A stretch of DNA of 64,000 nucleotides, taken from contig CM062204.1 of NCBI GenBank assembly GCA_031216445.1, positions 10,656,501 to 10,720,500 of the forward strand. The letters run 5' to 3'. The notes beneath the pieces are model-generated. The model did not search any database and had not been told where the DNA came from. It saw only the letters and a program-made list of their open reading frames with translations. The translations under genes were made by a program, and so were the position numbers. Of this stretch, positions 13,461 through 24,474 are shown one piece after another. Within the stretch, counting starts at the first letter, position 1, and each line of letters begins with the position of its first letter. The stretch is from Lateolabrax maculatus (Eukaryota > Chordata > Actinopteri > Acropomatiformes > Lateolabracidae).

Positions 13461-14315
13461 CATGTATGTGATGTGTATTTATTTTATTTTTTTTTTTACA
13501 AGCGGGGTTTGTTTGTAGTTGACTTCGGCTTCTCTCCGCTGCCAAACTTGAACGCCTGCATCGGTCGCTTCCCTCTTTTATCTACAGCCGGTTTCCCTCT
13601 TTGTCTCATTGGATGAACGTGATGGCGCAGTTGAGTGTTAGCTGGTGTGTTAGCCAGCAAGCTACACAGCCAGCTGTCCTGCCTCTGCCATTTGACTGAT
13701 GTGGGTCAGATGAAGCACTGACCTAATGAGACCAAGAAAGTGAAACGTCTTAATCCACCCTTTGTACTTCCTGTACTTGCTGCTCAAACACATCTATGTT
13801 GTGTACCTGCGACACAATTAACGTCCATGTGTAGTATTATGGACTTCCTTAAAATGGCCTGACCCCAAACAATTCACGTTGCGGTCCAACTGACTCAAAG
13901 CATAATTTTTCATTGTCTCCAACACTCTGTTGGTTGTCAATTCATTAGGGTAAGCCTAGCCTAAACTATTTTTGGAAAGGTTCAACTTGAAGCTGTAGTT
14001 CTGTTGAATTGTTTGTTACACCGAGTAATACAGTATTAGGATAACATATTATAAACACCTCTGTATAATGACCATAGAGTTTAATCATCACCTCTCTAAA
14101 ACAGTTTGAACGCAAACTAAATCATTTCTTTTTAACTAAATAACCTTCACAAAGGTAGTTTATTGCTGGATTGAAGAATAAGACTGCATTGTTTTTAGCT
14201 AGATATACCTAAAGAACTGCCAACTGAGTGTATGTGTTATTTATTTAATCATAATTATTACAATTGAATCCCTGTTTGTCTTCTGTTTCAGCACTTAATA
14301 TTGTTTACCAAAGAA

Positions 14316-17300
14316 ATGGTGATGGAGAAGCCAAGTCCCCTGCTTGTAGGGCGGGAGTTTGTGAGGCAGTATTACACACTCTTAAACAAGGCACCAGATT
14401 TCCTGCACAGGTAATTACTGAGTTATGATGTGGTAGACAGTACATCGGTATATGTCGGTAATATTCTAACTGTCATATTGTCATGCCATTAGGTTTTATG
14501 GGAGGAATTCTTCCTATGTTCATGGAGGACTTGACCCAAATGGGAAGCTGGCGGAAGCAGTGTACGGGCAAGCGGTAGGTGCTATGGACCAATAGTGAAT
14601 TTTCACATTGAAAATATTGTGTAATGGGTGTCTGGAACAAGCTTATTCATAGTGTTGGTACAGTAAGTATTCATTTTGGAGAAATAGAAAATAGCACAAA
14701 ATGAATCATCAGCCTTTTTTTGTTCACATCAGTATTTCTGTTCATTGAGTCTGACCAAAATGGAGTCTATTATGAAATTATTTATCATCAACCTGCTTTC
14801 AAGGTTGAGCTGAGTAATGAATGTGAAATTAAAAAACATACAGGCTGAGTTTAAGTAAATGGGAATCAGATTTTTTTTTAATGTAGTTTTGTAACAAAGA
14901 CTAATTTTTTTTTAACCACAAGATGATGTTGATATTGACCAATTTATCTTTTCTTCTTTTCATTTAATTTCTTGGTTATCCACTTGTCTCTGCATCTGTT
15001 AGGAAATCCACAAGAAGGTCATGTCTCTTCAATTTAGTGAATGTCACACAAAGATCAGGCATGTGGATGCCCATGCCACATTGAGTGATGGAGTGGTGGT
15101 GCAAGTCCTTGGAGAACTGTCCAACAATGGTCAGCCCATGAGGAAGTTTATGCAAACTTTTGTGCTTGCTCCAGAGGTGAGTACCTCTACGTTTCAGTAC
15201 TAATAACAGCAGTAACAATTATTTATTGTAAATATAAATTGTGGACTATTTATTGGTTCAAACAGACCTGGTAATAGAATATGATTTGCTGTTGCTGTAA
15301 TGAAATAACAAAAAGAAAAATGATTTGGAAGGTCCTTCAGTTCAATATGTGGTTGGCTTTGATTTAAAATGGACACTCCTGAACACTGAAATGTGAGTTG
15401 ATTATTATTTTTATTCTAATTTTTGCATGACAAATTTCCTTAGGGTTCAGTGGCAAACAAGTTCTACGTCCACAATGACATCTTTCGCTACGAGGATGAG
15501 GTTTTTGGTGACTCGGAGGCTGAGCTTGATGAGGGTAAGATTGTCACAGATATCTTTTACAGACCGTGTTTCTTTTATTTGAGTTTTTAGTTCATGTTTT
15601 AATGCTTAAATGTGAGGATGCTGATGCAAGTAACTCAATTTGTTTATTAATTTACTTTCTCTCCCTTAGAATCAGAGGAGGAAGTTGAAGAGGAGCAAGA
15701 GGAGAGGCAGCCATCCCCTGAGCCTCTTCAAGAAAGCCCCAACAGCACCACCTATTACGAACCTCACCCTGTCACGTATGTTAAAACTTCACCATAACCT
15801 CAATAATATATTTGGGTGTTTTCCTGCATCTTTTTTTGTTTTTTAAATCTCGTATGAAGGATTTTTGCCCCCTTTTTTTTCCTTTTTGTTTTTTAATCTG
15901 TGGAAGTGACAGCATACTGATTTGTGCTTTGTAGTAATGGAGTAGAGGAGCCCATGGAGGAGCCAGCTCCAGAACCAGAGTCGGAGCCTGAGCCAGAGCC
16001 CAAAGTAGAGGAGATTAAGCCTGAAGCAGATGAGAAGGTTCTGGAAGAGATGGAGGAGAAAGCACCCTCACCTGTCCCTGTGGAGTCCCCACCAAACACC
16101 CAGGAGCCTCCCAAGGTAAGACTGATGGGGTTTACTTTTTAGTGGTTTCCTTGAATAGGATTATACTACTCTTAATTCACTGAATATTTGTGTGTCTAAA
16201 CTAAATGACTCCTTACACTTAATTTACTTTGTTTGATGTATCAGCTATGCTACATATTTAAGAACAGACTCTTCAAATGAATAAAAAATAATATTTGTTC
16301 CCGCACAGGAAGAGTTCGTATTTATTAAATATTTTACAATAAGATTAAAAGATATGTATTCATGTATTAGAATCTAAAGTTTCTTAGATTATTGAAGTCT
16401 GTTTGTGAAGCCCAGTCCAGTAGCATATCATCAAATCCAACAGAGAGTGATGGCAGCTCTGCCCAAAGGTACACGTACTAATATTATGGTGTGGTGTTAA
16501 GTGGTTATTGTTGTAGCCCTAACAATGCATTACTGCATCTCTCACAGACTTTCTCGTGGGCCTCGGTGACTAGTAAAAACCTTCCTCCCACCGGTACAGT
16601 CACCTCCTCTGGAATCTCGCCCCATGTTGTTAAAGCTCCAAGCTCACAGGTAACGGACTACCACTGGGCATGACATTTGCAGGATATTGCATAATCAATT
16701 GAATTAATTACCTGAAAAACAACTAGGTATTTTATCACCTTAAAGCTAAAAGATTATATTATATAATCTATAAGAATGTCATCTTGCCACAACGTGGTCC
16801 TGCTCAGTGATTTGCAATATTGCCCACAGTGGTGAAACAAAAAAAGACATCGTAAAGCAATAGGTACCTCACTATAAATGGTATGACAAAATTGCTATAT
16901 TGCCCAACCTTAGCTCTTTATACTCAAACATAAGGCCTCGTTTGATAGATAGCAGACTTCAAATGGATATCTGCTAAAGCCCAAGATTGGTGAGGAAGGT
17001 CCCCGGCAGGCTGTGGTATGTTGTTGATTATGTGACCATTAACGGATGTTAGTCAAACAAATACAAAGCAGAGGCAGCCTTAAGGCCCTGTTCAGACCTG
17101 GTATTAACATCCGTACTGGGTGATCTGATCAGAAGTGGACAGCTCTAAGTGCAGGTGTGACATTTAACATGTCGGCTGAAAAGCCAAAGGAAAACAAAAG
17201 TAACATTAACTAGCTGGCTCACAACTAAAGTATTTCACAATATTAGCCAAAGCGTCTGGAGCAGGACTGGTCGCTGTTCGTCACGTCAGAACGGCAGAAT

Positions 17301-20300
17301 TCACCTGCAGCGAAGACGCTTATAATTTCATAAATATACGCACCTTATATTTGGAGTGACATAAGTAAAGACTCCGTGCTTTATACTTATAGTGACACTT
17401 TGTTTTAATGTGTTATATTTAATATGTTAGTGTGATTTTGACGATCTGTCTCTGATTACTGATGTTGTTTACGAGGGAAATTCTGCTGTTTAGAAGTGAA
17501 GAACAGCAACCAGCCCCGATACAGACGCTGTGGCTAATATCTTGAAATACTTTTGATGTGAGCCAGCTATTTTTGGTTTGTTTGTTTTCTTTACCTTTTT
17601 TGAGCATACATGGAAAACAGATGCGTCACAGCACGGCAGAATCAGTTCATATTGGCTTTGCTCGATAGCATAACAGGCGTCAAACACTGTTTACATCCTG
17701 AACCTTCAGTCAGTTCAAAACATTTTAGTTTTTGCAAATGGAAATGATGTACAAGTTTATTTGCATATAGAGCGGGGAAGTGAGATCTGATTAAAAGTGC
17801 TCACTCGAGATGTGGAGACGCACATAGGACGGATGTTAATGCCAGGTCTGAACAGGGCCTAAGTGGTATCAATTGTTGGCACAAATTAACATACAAACTA
17901 CTGAATCATCAACAACAACAACAACAACAACAAAAACCGACAAGTTAAAGATGGAGTGGCGTAAGAGTCATTCTGAGTTTTAATCAAACCTTAAACCTAC
18001 AATTTGAATGTTACTGACCAATATGCAATACAAATGTATGATTTCGAAATGAAAATAAATGGGTAAAGGGGACGAAAATGCTTTCAGAAAGAATTTAATT
18101 CTGTTTTCATTACCCATAGCAATTAACATTGCTGTAAAGTGTCCAAAGACCATGAAAAACCAGCTCAGGCTGGGTGACCTAAACTGTTTCTCTGGAGCAC
18201 CACATGAAAGCTATGATGAAAAAGATGTGTGGTTTATTTTAGTCCCTTTTGGTCTGACAATCCACCCCCACACAGCCCAGAGTTGAACCAAAGCCGGAGA
18301 CACAGACAGCACCTCTTCGGGCCAGAGACCAGCGCACACGGGACAGACCATCCTTCGCTCCGCGGGGTCCCAGACCTGGTAATGGAAACTCTCCTTACTC
18401 CTTTTTAGATTAGTAGGGTTTATCTTTCTCTCTTTTTTTTTTTTTAATTTTTAAATCTTTTTAGCTTTTCCTCTGGTTTATTCTTACGTCCTGCATGTCT
18501 CTGTCACTATTAGATGGTGTTGCATCTTCGGAGTCACAAACGGGAAAACCACACTTGAGTTTTGTTAACAAAGGTAAACATGACCGTTCAGGTCACATCT
18601 GAATTAATCTATAATCTTGTTTCCTGATTATTCTTTGATTACTATATTATAACATTCAGTCATTGTCTTATTACACATGGTATTGGTTTCACTTGTTGCC
18701 TGGGATTTTACTTCTTGGATTTTGATTCAGGTAATTAATGTGAGCTGATTTGATGTGTTTTTCTGCCTGTTGTTTTGACCTGCAGGTGGCAGGGGAGATA
18801 CCGAATCTGGTGACATGGACAGCAGGCGAATTGTCCGGTACCCAGACAGCCACCAGCTTTTTGTTGGCAACCTCCCGCATGACATTGACGAAAGCGAGCT
18901 CAAAGAGTTCTTCATGAGTACGTTTCCTAAAAAAAACAAACATTTTGTTGATACATTTTCCATGTCCTGTAAAAATCATTAAAAAACCTTTTTGATGGTG
19001 AATGAATATTAGTGAAATTACACAAATCTTTTCTTTTCTTGCAGCATATGGAAATGTTGTGGAACTGCGGATCAATACAAAGGGTGTTGGTGGGAAGCTG
19101 CCCAACTTTGGATTTGTGGTCTTTGATGACTCTGATCCTGTCCAAAGAATCCTGGGGGCCAAGGTAGAAGGGGCATGTATTTACATTTCATTACCCACTG
19201 TCATTCTTTTGGTGGTGGTTTGGTGACACACATTTCTACAATTAGCCTGACCCTGAATCGGTCACAGTACGGATAAACCCCCACAGGACATGAAATACCT
19301 AAAGCCACTGTCTGTTATAATGCATATATAATATTTGTGTGTATGTATATCTTGTGAATGGATATCTAAGGCTGTGTTCAGACCAACTATAGCATTGAGT
19401 TGAAAAAACATAAGAAGCTGTGTTGCAACAGGATGAAATATGAACAAAGAAGTATGATAAAGTAGTACAGTTTCAAAGGCCAAGACACTACACAGCTGTT
19501 TATACTGTTTTGAGGCAGGATTTTCCAACCCTGGAAAGTTATCACTGGATTGGCACAATGCTACTGTGATTTAACAGTCTTTCTACACAGGGGCAGCTGA
19601 CACTATATCTATAGAAAAGCTATCTACTAATATCCAAAATAACTGCCCTATAAAAACCTGGGTGTCAAATGTGCTGCGTGATCACATGATATATGATCCA
19701 GGAAGTCCAGTCCAAGTAGGTAAACGATAGAAATACTCCATTCAAGTTACAGAGCTAATGTATTTGATAAGTGCAGTATTACTTTGTAGTATGACATTGT
19801 GTTGCAGCAAAAGTTGAGCCAGGTTGAACTTTTTTTTAGACTGGTCTTATTCAAATGAATGAGGGGGCTGCATCTTTTTTTCCACGCAGGACTAAGGTTG
19901 GTCTGAACACAGCCTTGGACATTAAATAGTTTCCCTGGGACACAGAACTTGTTAGGTCAGACCAATGTGACACAGCATTGATTACATGGGATCTGGGACA
20001 GATTAACAAACTTGTGCAAACCAGTGAATGATGTGGGTTGTGAAATTGACGAGTAAACCGTGCTTCTCTCCCTGCAGCCCATCATGTTTCGAGGCGAGGT
20101 GCGTCTGAATGTGGAGGAGAAGAAGACGAGGGCGGTGCGTGAACGAGAGACCCGCGGTGGAGGAGACGAGCGCCGGGACATGAGGCGCAACGACCGGGGT
20201 CCTGGAGGTTCGCGAGGCATCGTGGGAAGTGGAATGATGCGTGAGCGGGACGGGAGGGGACCACCACCTCGAGGAGGCATGGCCCCCAAACCTGGCATGG

Positions 20301-20359
20301 GGTCCGGAAGAGGCTCTGGAGGCCAAGGAGAGGGTCGCTTCACGACCCAGCGCCGCTGA
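14316..20359 (+). CDS. G3BP2: Ras-GAP SH3-domain-binding protein 2 (11 coding exons)
   Basis: This is a cytoplasmic RNA-binding protein that nucleates stress granules. Coding exons: 14316-14410, 14493-14574, 15003-15176, 15444-15534, 15670-15775, 15935-16115, 16548-16649, 18276-18378, 18786-18917, 19045-19163, 20078-20359; 1467 nt, 488 aa. The N-terminal NTF2-like domain (about 1-139) begins MVMEKPSPLLVGREF and carries the dimer and FGDF-ligand surface. An acidic E/P-rich region spans about 140-240. The FSWASVTSKNLPP segment is near 245-257. The RRM (about 333-408) has RNP2 LFVGNL and RNP1 LPNFGFVVF. The RGG tail ends GRFTTQRR. The motifs FGDSEAELDEESEE, KGVGGKLPNFG and RDGRGPPPRGGM assign it to G3BP2 rather than G3BP1. 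The 5'UTR exon part starts at 14292. No lesion was seen. Confidence 0.97.
16548..16649 (+). other. G3BP2: Likely cassette exon of G3BP2 (G3BP2a/b switch)
   Basis: A 102-nt, phase 0-0 exon encoding residues 244-277, including FSWASVTSKNLPP. Skipping it keeps the frame. In mammals the G3BP2b isoform lacks a 33-residue segment at this position, so this exon is the probable equivalent. Skipping in this species is inferred, not observed. Confidence 0.6.
17084..17859. mobile_element. Non-autonomous Harbinger-like TIR element
   Basis: A 776-bp element in the G3BP2 intron before the 18276 exon. The left end starts GGCCCTGTTCAGACCTGG and the right end is its reverse complement. The two ends match over about 30 bp with one mismatch. 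It is flanked by TAA at 17081-17083 and 17860-17862, matching the TNA target duplication of PIF/Harbinger elements. There is no transposase frame. The near-identity of the ends suggests fairly recent insertion. Confidence 0.75.
17910..17933. repeat. (CAA)8 microsatellite
   Basis: Eight perfect CAA units just outside the TIR element in the same G3BP2 intron. Confidence 0.9.
19368..19916. mobile_element. Short TIR transposon in G3BP2 intron
   Basis: A 549-bp element whose first 20 bases, AAGGCTGTGTTCAGACCAAC, recur as an exact inverted copy at the right end. The flanks GGATATCT and GGACATTA match at only five of eight positions, so an 8-bp hAT-type duplication is possible but not certain. There is no transposase coding. 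It lies in the intron 19164-20077. Confidence 0.65.
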
Positions 20360-23315
20360 GAAGAGCACCACCTGCAGTGTGGAAGTAGTACCGCGTTCTT
20401 CATCTTCAACCGTTCTCGTTAACGAAAAGAAATCTTCATGTATAAACGTATATATTTGTTTTTTGTTTTATTTTTTATTTTTTGTTCCCTCTTTGCTTTG
20501 GAATGTGACACAGCCTGTCAACCATTTGTTTGTGAAACAGACAGAACAAAATAAGCAAACAAAAAAAATTTCGCTTATTAGTTGTGAGCTGAGCATCCTC
20601 TTCAGGTATCTCAAGAATTCACAAACTTTAATTTGTAAATTCGTGGAAAAAGGCAAACAAACCAGGAGTAATCTGCCACATTAGGAGGGACTGATAAGAC
20701 TTTTAACTACGACAATACAGCCCATCATTTGGAAAAGAGATTATATGCCTTGACTTAACTGGGGCGCTGCTTCACGAAATCCCTCTATTGCACATTTTAT
20801 ATGGTAGTTTTCTGCCCGTTACTGTTGGAAAAGAGTGAGATGCAAAATTTGTGCAGTTCCAGGGGAAAAGCTTGCCTTTTACTTTTTTCCTTTTGAGAGA
20901 CCACTGCTTCAGAATTGCATAATGCACTCATCAATATGCACTAATGGGTACTTTTGTCGTATTACATTGACATCCATGCTCGGAACGCAGCTGGAGAGAC
21001 CTGTTTTGTCTCAAAGCGATACGACTTTCCGGGGCAGGCCTCGCTTACAGCCTGTCTGCTGTGACCAATGTACTATTCACACTTTTGACCCAAAACTACG
21101 CTTCAATTACTGCTGGATGGACGAAATGACAAGCAAATCTACATTATATTTTTCCTCATTTATAAATCAAATAAAAAATAAAAAAAAGCTCAAATCCTGG
21201 ACTTTTCACCAAATGAGTGGGGGGACAAAGGATAAACAAGAAACAAAGTCGAACAATAGAAGAGTGGTGGTAATGATGGCTGCTCGCTCTGTTTTTTTTC
21301 TTCTGATTCCAAGTTTGTTTTTCTTCATGATTTTCCCTGCCAGCTAGACCGCGACACTGGGATGGACGACACCTCCCTCCCTCTTCCCTCCCTTCCTGTC
21401 TTAAGCGCGGAGTAACAGAATAAATGTACAGCAAAAATCATAGTTTACTGTATGTTTTGTTTTCTGTGTATATTTTCATTTCTCTCGACTTGATAAGAGC
21501 ATGATGGTGCCTTCTCTTTCACCTTTTCCAGTCTTACTAAAGAGTAAAGCGGTTTGGGGCTTGCCGCCTCCTAATGCGGAGCTGCTCATTCTGAACTATT
21601 GTCTTCTGGGAGCAGATAAAAAAATTGCAGTATTCACGAGATTTAAGTTTTTCAGGTGCAGATTTCTTTTTTCCATACTGTTTTACTACCTAAGATGATC
21701 TGTTGTGAGTTTTGTACATTTGTTTTGTATTGTGTCTGTTTTGGGTTTTGTAGAGACAATAGGTGCCTCGAGTTCTGTTTTAAAGTTAAATGGTTAAGAG
21801 GTGCATCTGAAGAACTACTCCCAAAAAAAAGGTACATTAAAGATGGTGACAGTAAAATGCTTGGTCCTTGGTTTAACAAGTCATAGCTCTACAAAACCGT
21901 GATTTGCAGTCTGGAAAGAGTAAATGTCTCGGTGTGATTCAGATACTGTTGATCCTTACTTTCAGTCTGAATAGTTTTTGCGACTCGTGGCAGCACTCGG
22001 GTTAATCCCTGGACTCAAAAGTTGTCAGACTGTTCTTTTCTCAGCAACAATTTTGTAATGATCTGTGTGGGTGGGCTGGCCGTAGTTCCAGCCTACAGAC
22101 TAGCAAATAATTGTGCTCACTTTTCTAGCTGTTAATGCATTTGTATTTTCATATGCTGATTATTCATTGTGCTTATTTTCTGCTTTTATTTTTCCATACA
22201 AGGCAAATCTAATCTGAATGCCATACCAGTCGTCTACTTTTCCTCTAGTGTATTTTCTTTTTGCAACTCGGTAGGGAGTGGGTTGGTCTCAGCTAGAAAG
22301 GAAAACATGACAAACAAGATGTTTATTTTCTTTTTCTTTTTTGTAATCTTGCACTGAAATGGGAAGTGAAATCGATGTAGCATTTTTCTGGACAGATATA
22401 CTAATGAGGTCTTCCTTGTCTGGTGGTATTGCACTATTCCCAACATTTCTGGGGCAGTTGTCAGTTTGAACACAGCCTCTCTCCAAATTTCTGATCTTGC
22501 ATTGAAAAACTGAATATGAGCGCTTAAAACAAGATTTGATGTACAGACATGGCCTATTTTATGTAGTTTACAGAGTAATGCTCAGCTACTCTCCCTTGTA
22601 GTTGAGATTAAGTATTTACAGATGTGAGATTCATTTTCAAGAGAGAGACTCTTAATTTGTTACCATCAGTCTTTGACCTAAATAATATTACAGAAAAATT
22701 ACAACTATTTGGTCTTCGAGTGTTTTAACAGACAGTTATCATGGGTGCCTCTACCCCGAATGTTTGTCAGGTAATTGCTTAACATGGGCACTTGACTGCA
22801 ATTATACTTTTTACAGCAACGGTCAGTGAAGAGAGTGGTGAAGAAGAGCCATCATGCTTTCAGACCAATCTGTGCTTCACATCGTCGTGGTGGTAAAAAT
22901 GTTTGAGCATATTCATTTACGGTTGGATAGTTCATATTTTTCACTGAGGTTTTCATGGACCCACCCTTTTCCAAACTTGAAAGGATCCTCAAAAGTAAAA
23001 AAAAAAAAAAAAGCTGTAAATTTATTTTACTGTGGTTGAAAATGCAGTAGAGTGGATCCTCATTGTGAATCATTCCAGTCCTTTTTGAATGGAAATAGAA
23101 GTACCATCTTGGCTTTAGCAGGTGTGGTAAACAGTTGGCTGCCATCTTAATTTTACTGTGTTTACCCTTTTACTTGTTGCTAGTACAAAAGTGTTGCAGG
23201 TGGAGAATCTTTTTTTTTTTTTTTTTTTTTGGTTAGTTTTTTTTAGGTTTTTTTTTTCTTTCCATTTTGAATGTGTTGGACTTAACATACAATAAACTAC
23301 TGATATCAGCACCAC
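20360..23315 (+). other. G3BP2: G3BP2 3'UTR with poly(A) signals
   Basis: About 2.9 kb of non-coding sequence follows the stop. AATAAA occurs at 21419-21424 and again at 23291-23296, the latter just before the sequence character changes. Both are plausible ends, so alternative polyadenylation is possible. Long poly-T runs occur at 23205-23231. The many short open frames here are not genes. Confidence 0.55.
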
Positions 23316-23351
23316 TCATACCGTTTGTCATGTTTGCAGGTTCCTTCAAAA

Positions 23352-23612
23352 AGATCATGTAAATAACCAGCTGTTCCACGTCGATAAGATTGCCAAAACC
23401 GAGAACACGTAGAAATCACGCATGCCCCAGGCAGGCTTGTAGGGATTTGTAGTAAAGGAGACTCCCCACTGTGGTGTAGATTTCTCAGCTGAGGTTGTTG
23501 ATGTTGTAGGTGTAGTGGCAAGCAGGGAAAACAGATAATTATTTGATTTTATCTGAAATATTTTGCACTTGAAGAGACATGTTTTTGTTATAGTCTGCTT
23601 TTTATTTTGCAA
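23352..23612 (-). other. Unassigned open frame with hydrophobic C-tail
   Basis: A minus-strand frame containing a T/S-rich stretch (TPTTSTTSAEKSTPQ), then a hydrophobic 19-residue tail (FYVFSVLAILSTWNSWLFT) before the stop. It resembles the last exon of a small membrane or GPI-anchored protein. A possible acceptor (atatttcag) lies upstream. An overlapping frame is also open, there is no conserved domain, and the frame abuts the G3BP2 3' end. It may be chance. Confidence 0.2.
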
Positions 23613-24026
23613 GCACTACTGTACTAGTATCTATAATTGGGTCACTCCACAGATTTTACACATCGAGATCAGTTTAAGTGTCATGGTTAGACCTACTCCA
23701 CCTGTGAAAACAGTCGTATTAAGTGTTCTGTGACTCTGGAAAAGCATTGTGAAGGAAAAAAAAAATCCTAGTTTGAGTTTGGAGACTACAAATTTATAAC
23801 ACAGAGGCAGTGTTTCAAACTGGGGGTGTGTAGTTTGAAATACAAAGGTGTGTACCAGGCAGGGAGGGCAAGAGATGGATCTGTGTGTTAGAAAGTGTAG
23901 GATCCAGTGCTTTCGTTGTATACCAAGGATTGAAAGTTGGGATATCTGAGCGTCTTTTAAAATGTTGTCTCTCCCAAGTCCCCCAACACAATGGAAGTGC
24001 AGTACTAAATTGCTGAAGTGCCCCTC

Positions 24027-24350
24027 TTAAAGGTTCTCTGTGCAGGTTTTGACCACGTTTAATGTCACGGAGCAATGTTTTTATGTGATACACAATGCAC
24101 AGTCCAGCCAACGGTTTCACCTAATTACACTCACCTACGGGTGGTGGTAACATGTCAAGAAACACACTGATGCGCAAAAACAAAGGCGAAGAAGACAGAA
24201 GACGACAAAATACAGTAAGCTTTTAATGTTTAGGAAAAATCGTTGATAATGATTATTGATAATAAAAGGAAGGAAATACACACATTAACAGACACTGTGT
24301 TTTGTAAGTAACACTGAATGTAAAACAAAATCTCCACAGGACACCTTTAA
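24027..24350. mobile_element. piggyBac-like MITE (TTAA-flanked)
   Basis: A 324-bp unit bounded by TTAA at both ends (24027-24030, 24347-24350). Imperfect inverted termini run AGGTTCTCTGTGCAGGTTTTG against AGGTGTCCTGTGGAGATTTTG. There is no coding capacity. The antisense open frame 23815-24120 runs into it and is not a gene. Confidence 0.65.
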
Positions 24351-24474
24351 GACTGGAAATGAACAGCTGTATGTATTTGTGTGAATTCTTAGTGCAGTTA
24401 TTCATTCACTTACAGTTGGTACCCTTGCATGTTCAATGGATTGAATCAGTCTCACAATCGCCTCCAGCATCTCT

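Noticed and set aside
20003..20409. Antisense open frames over the G3BP2 last exon
   Set aside because: They are shadows of the RGG-coding sequence on the opposite strand.
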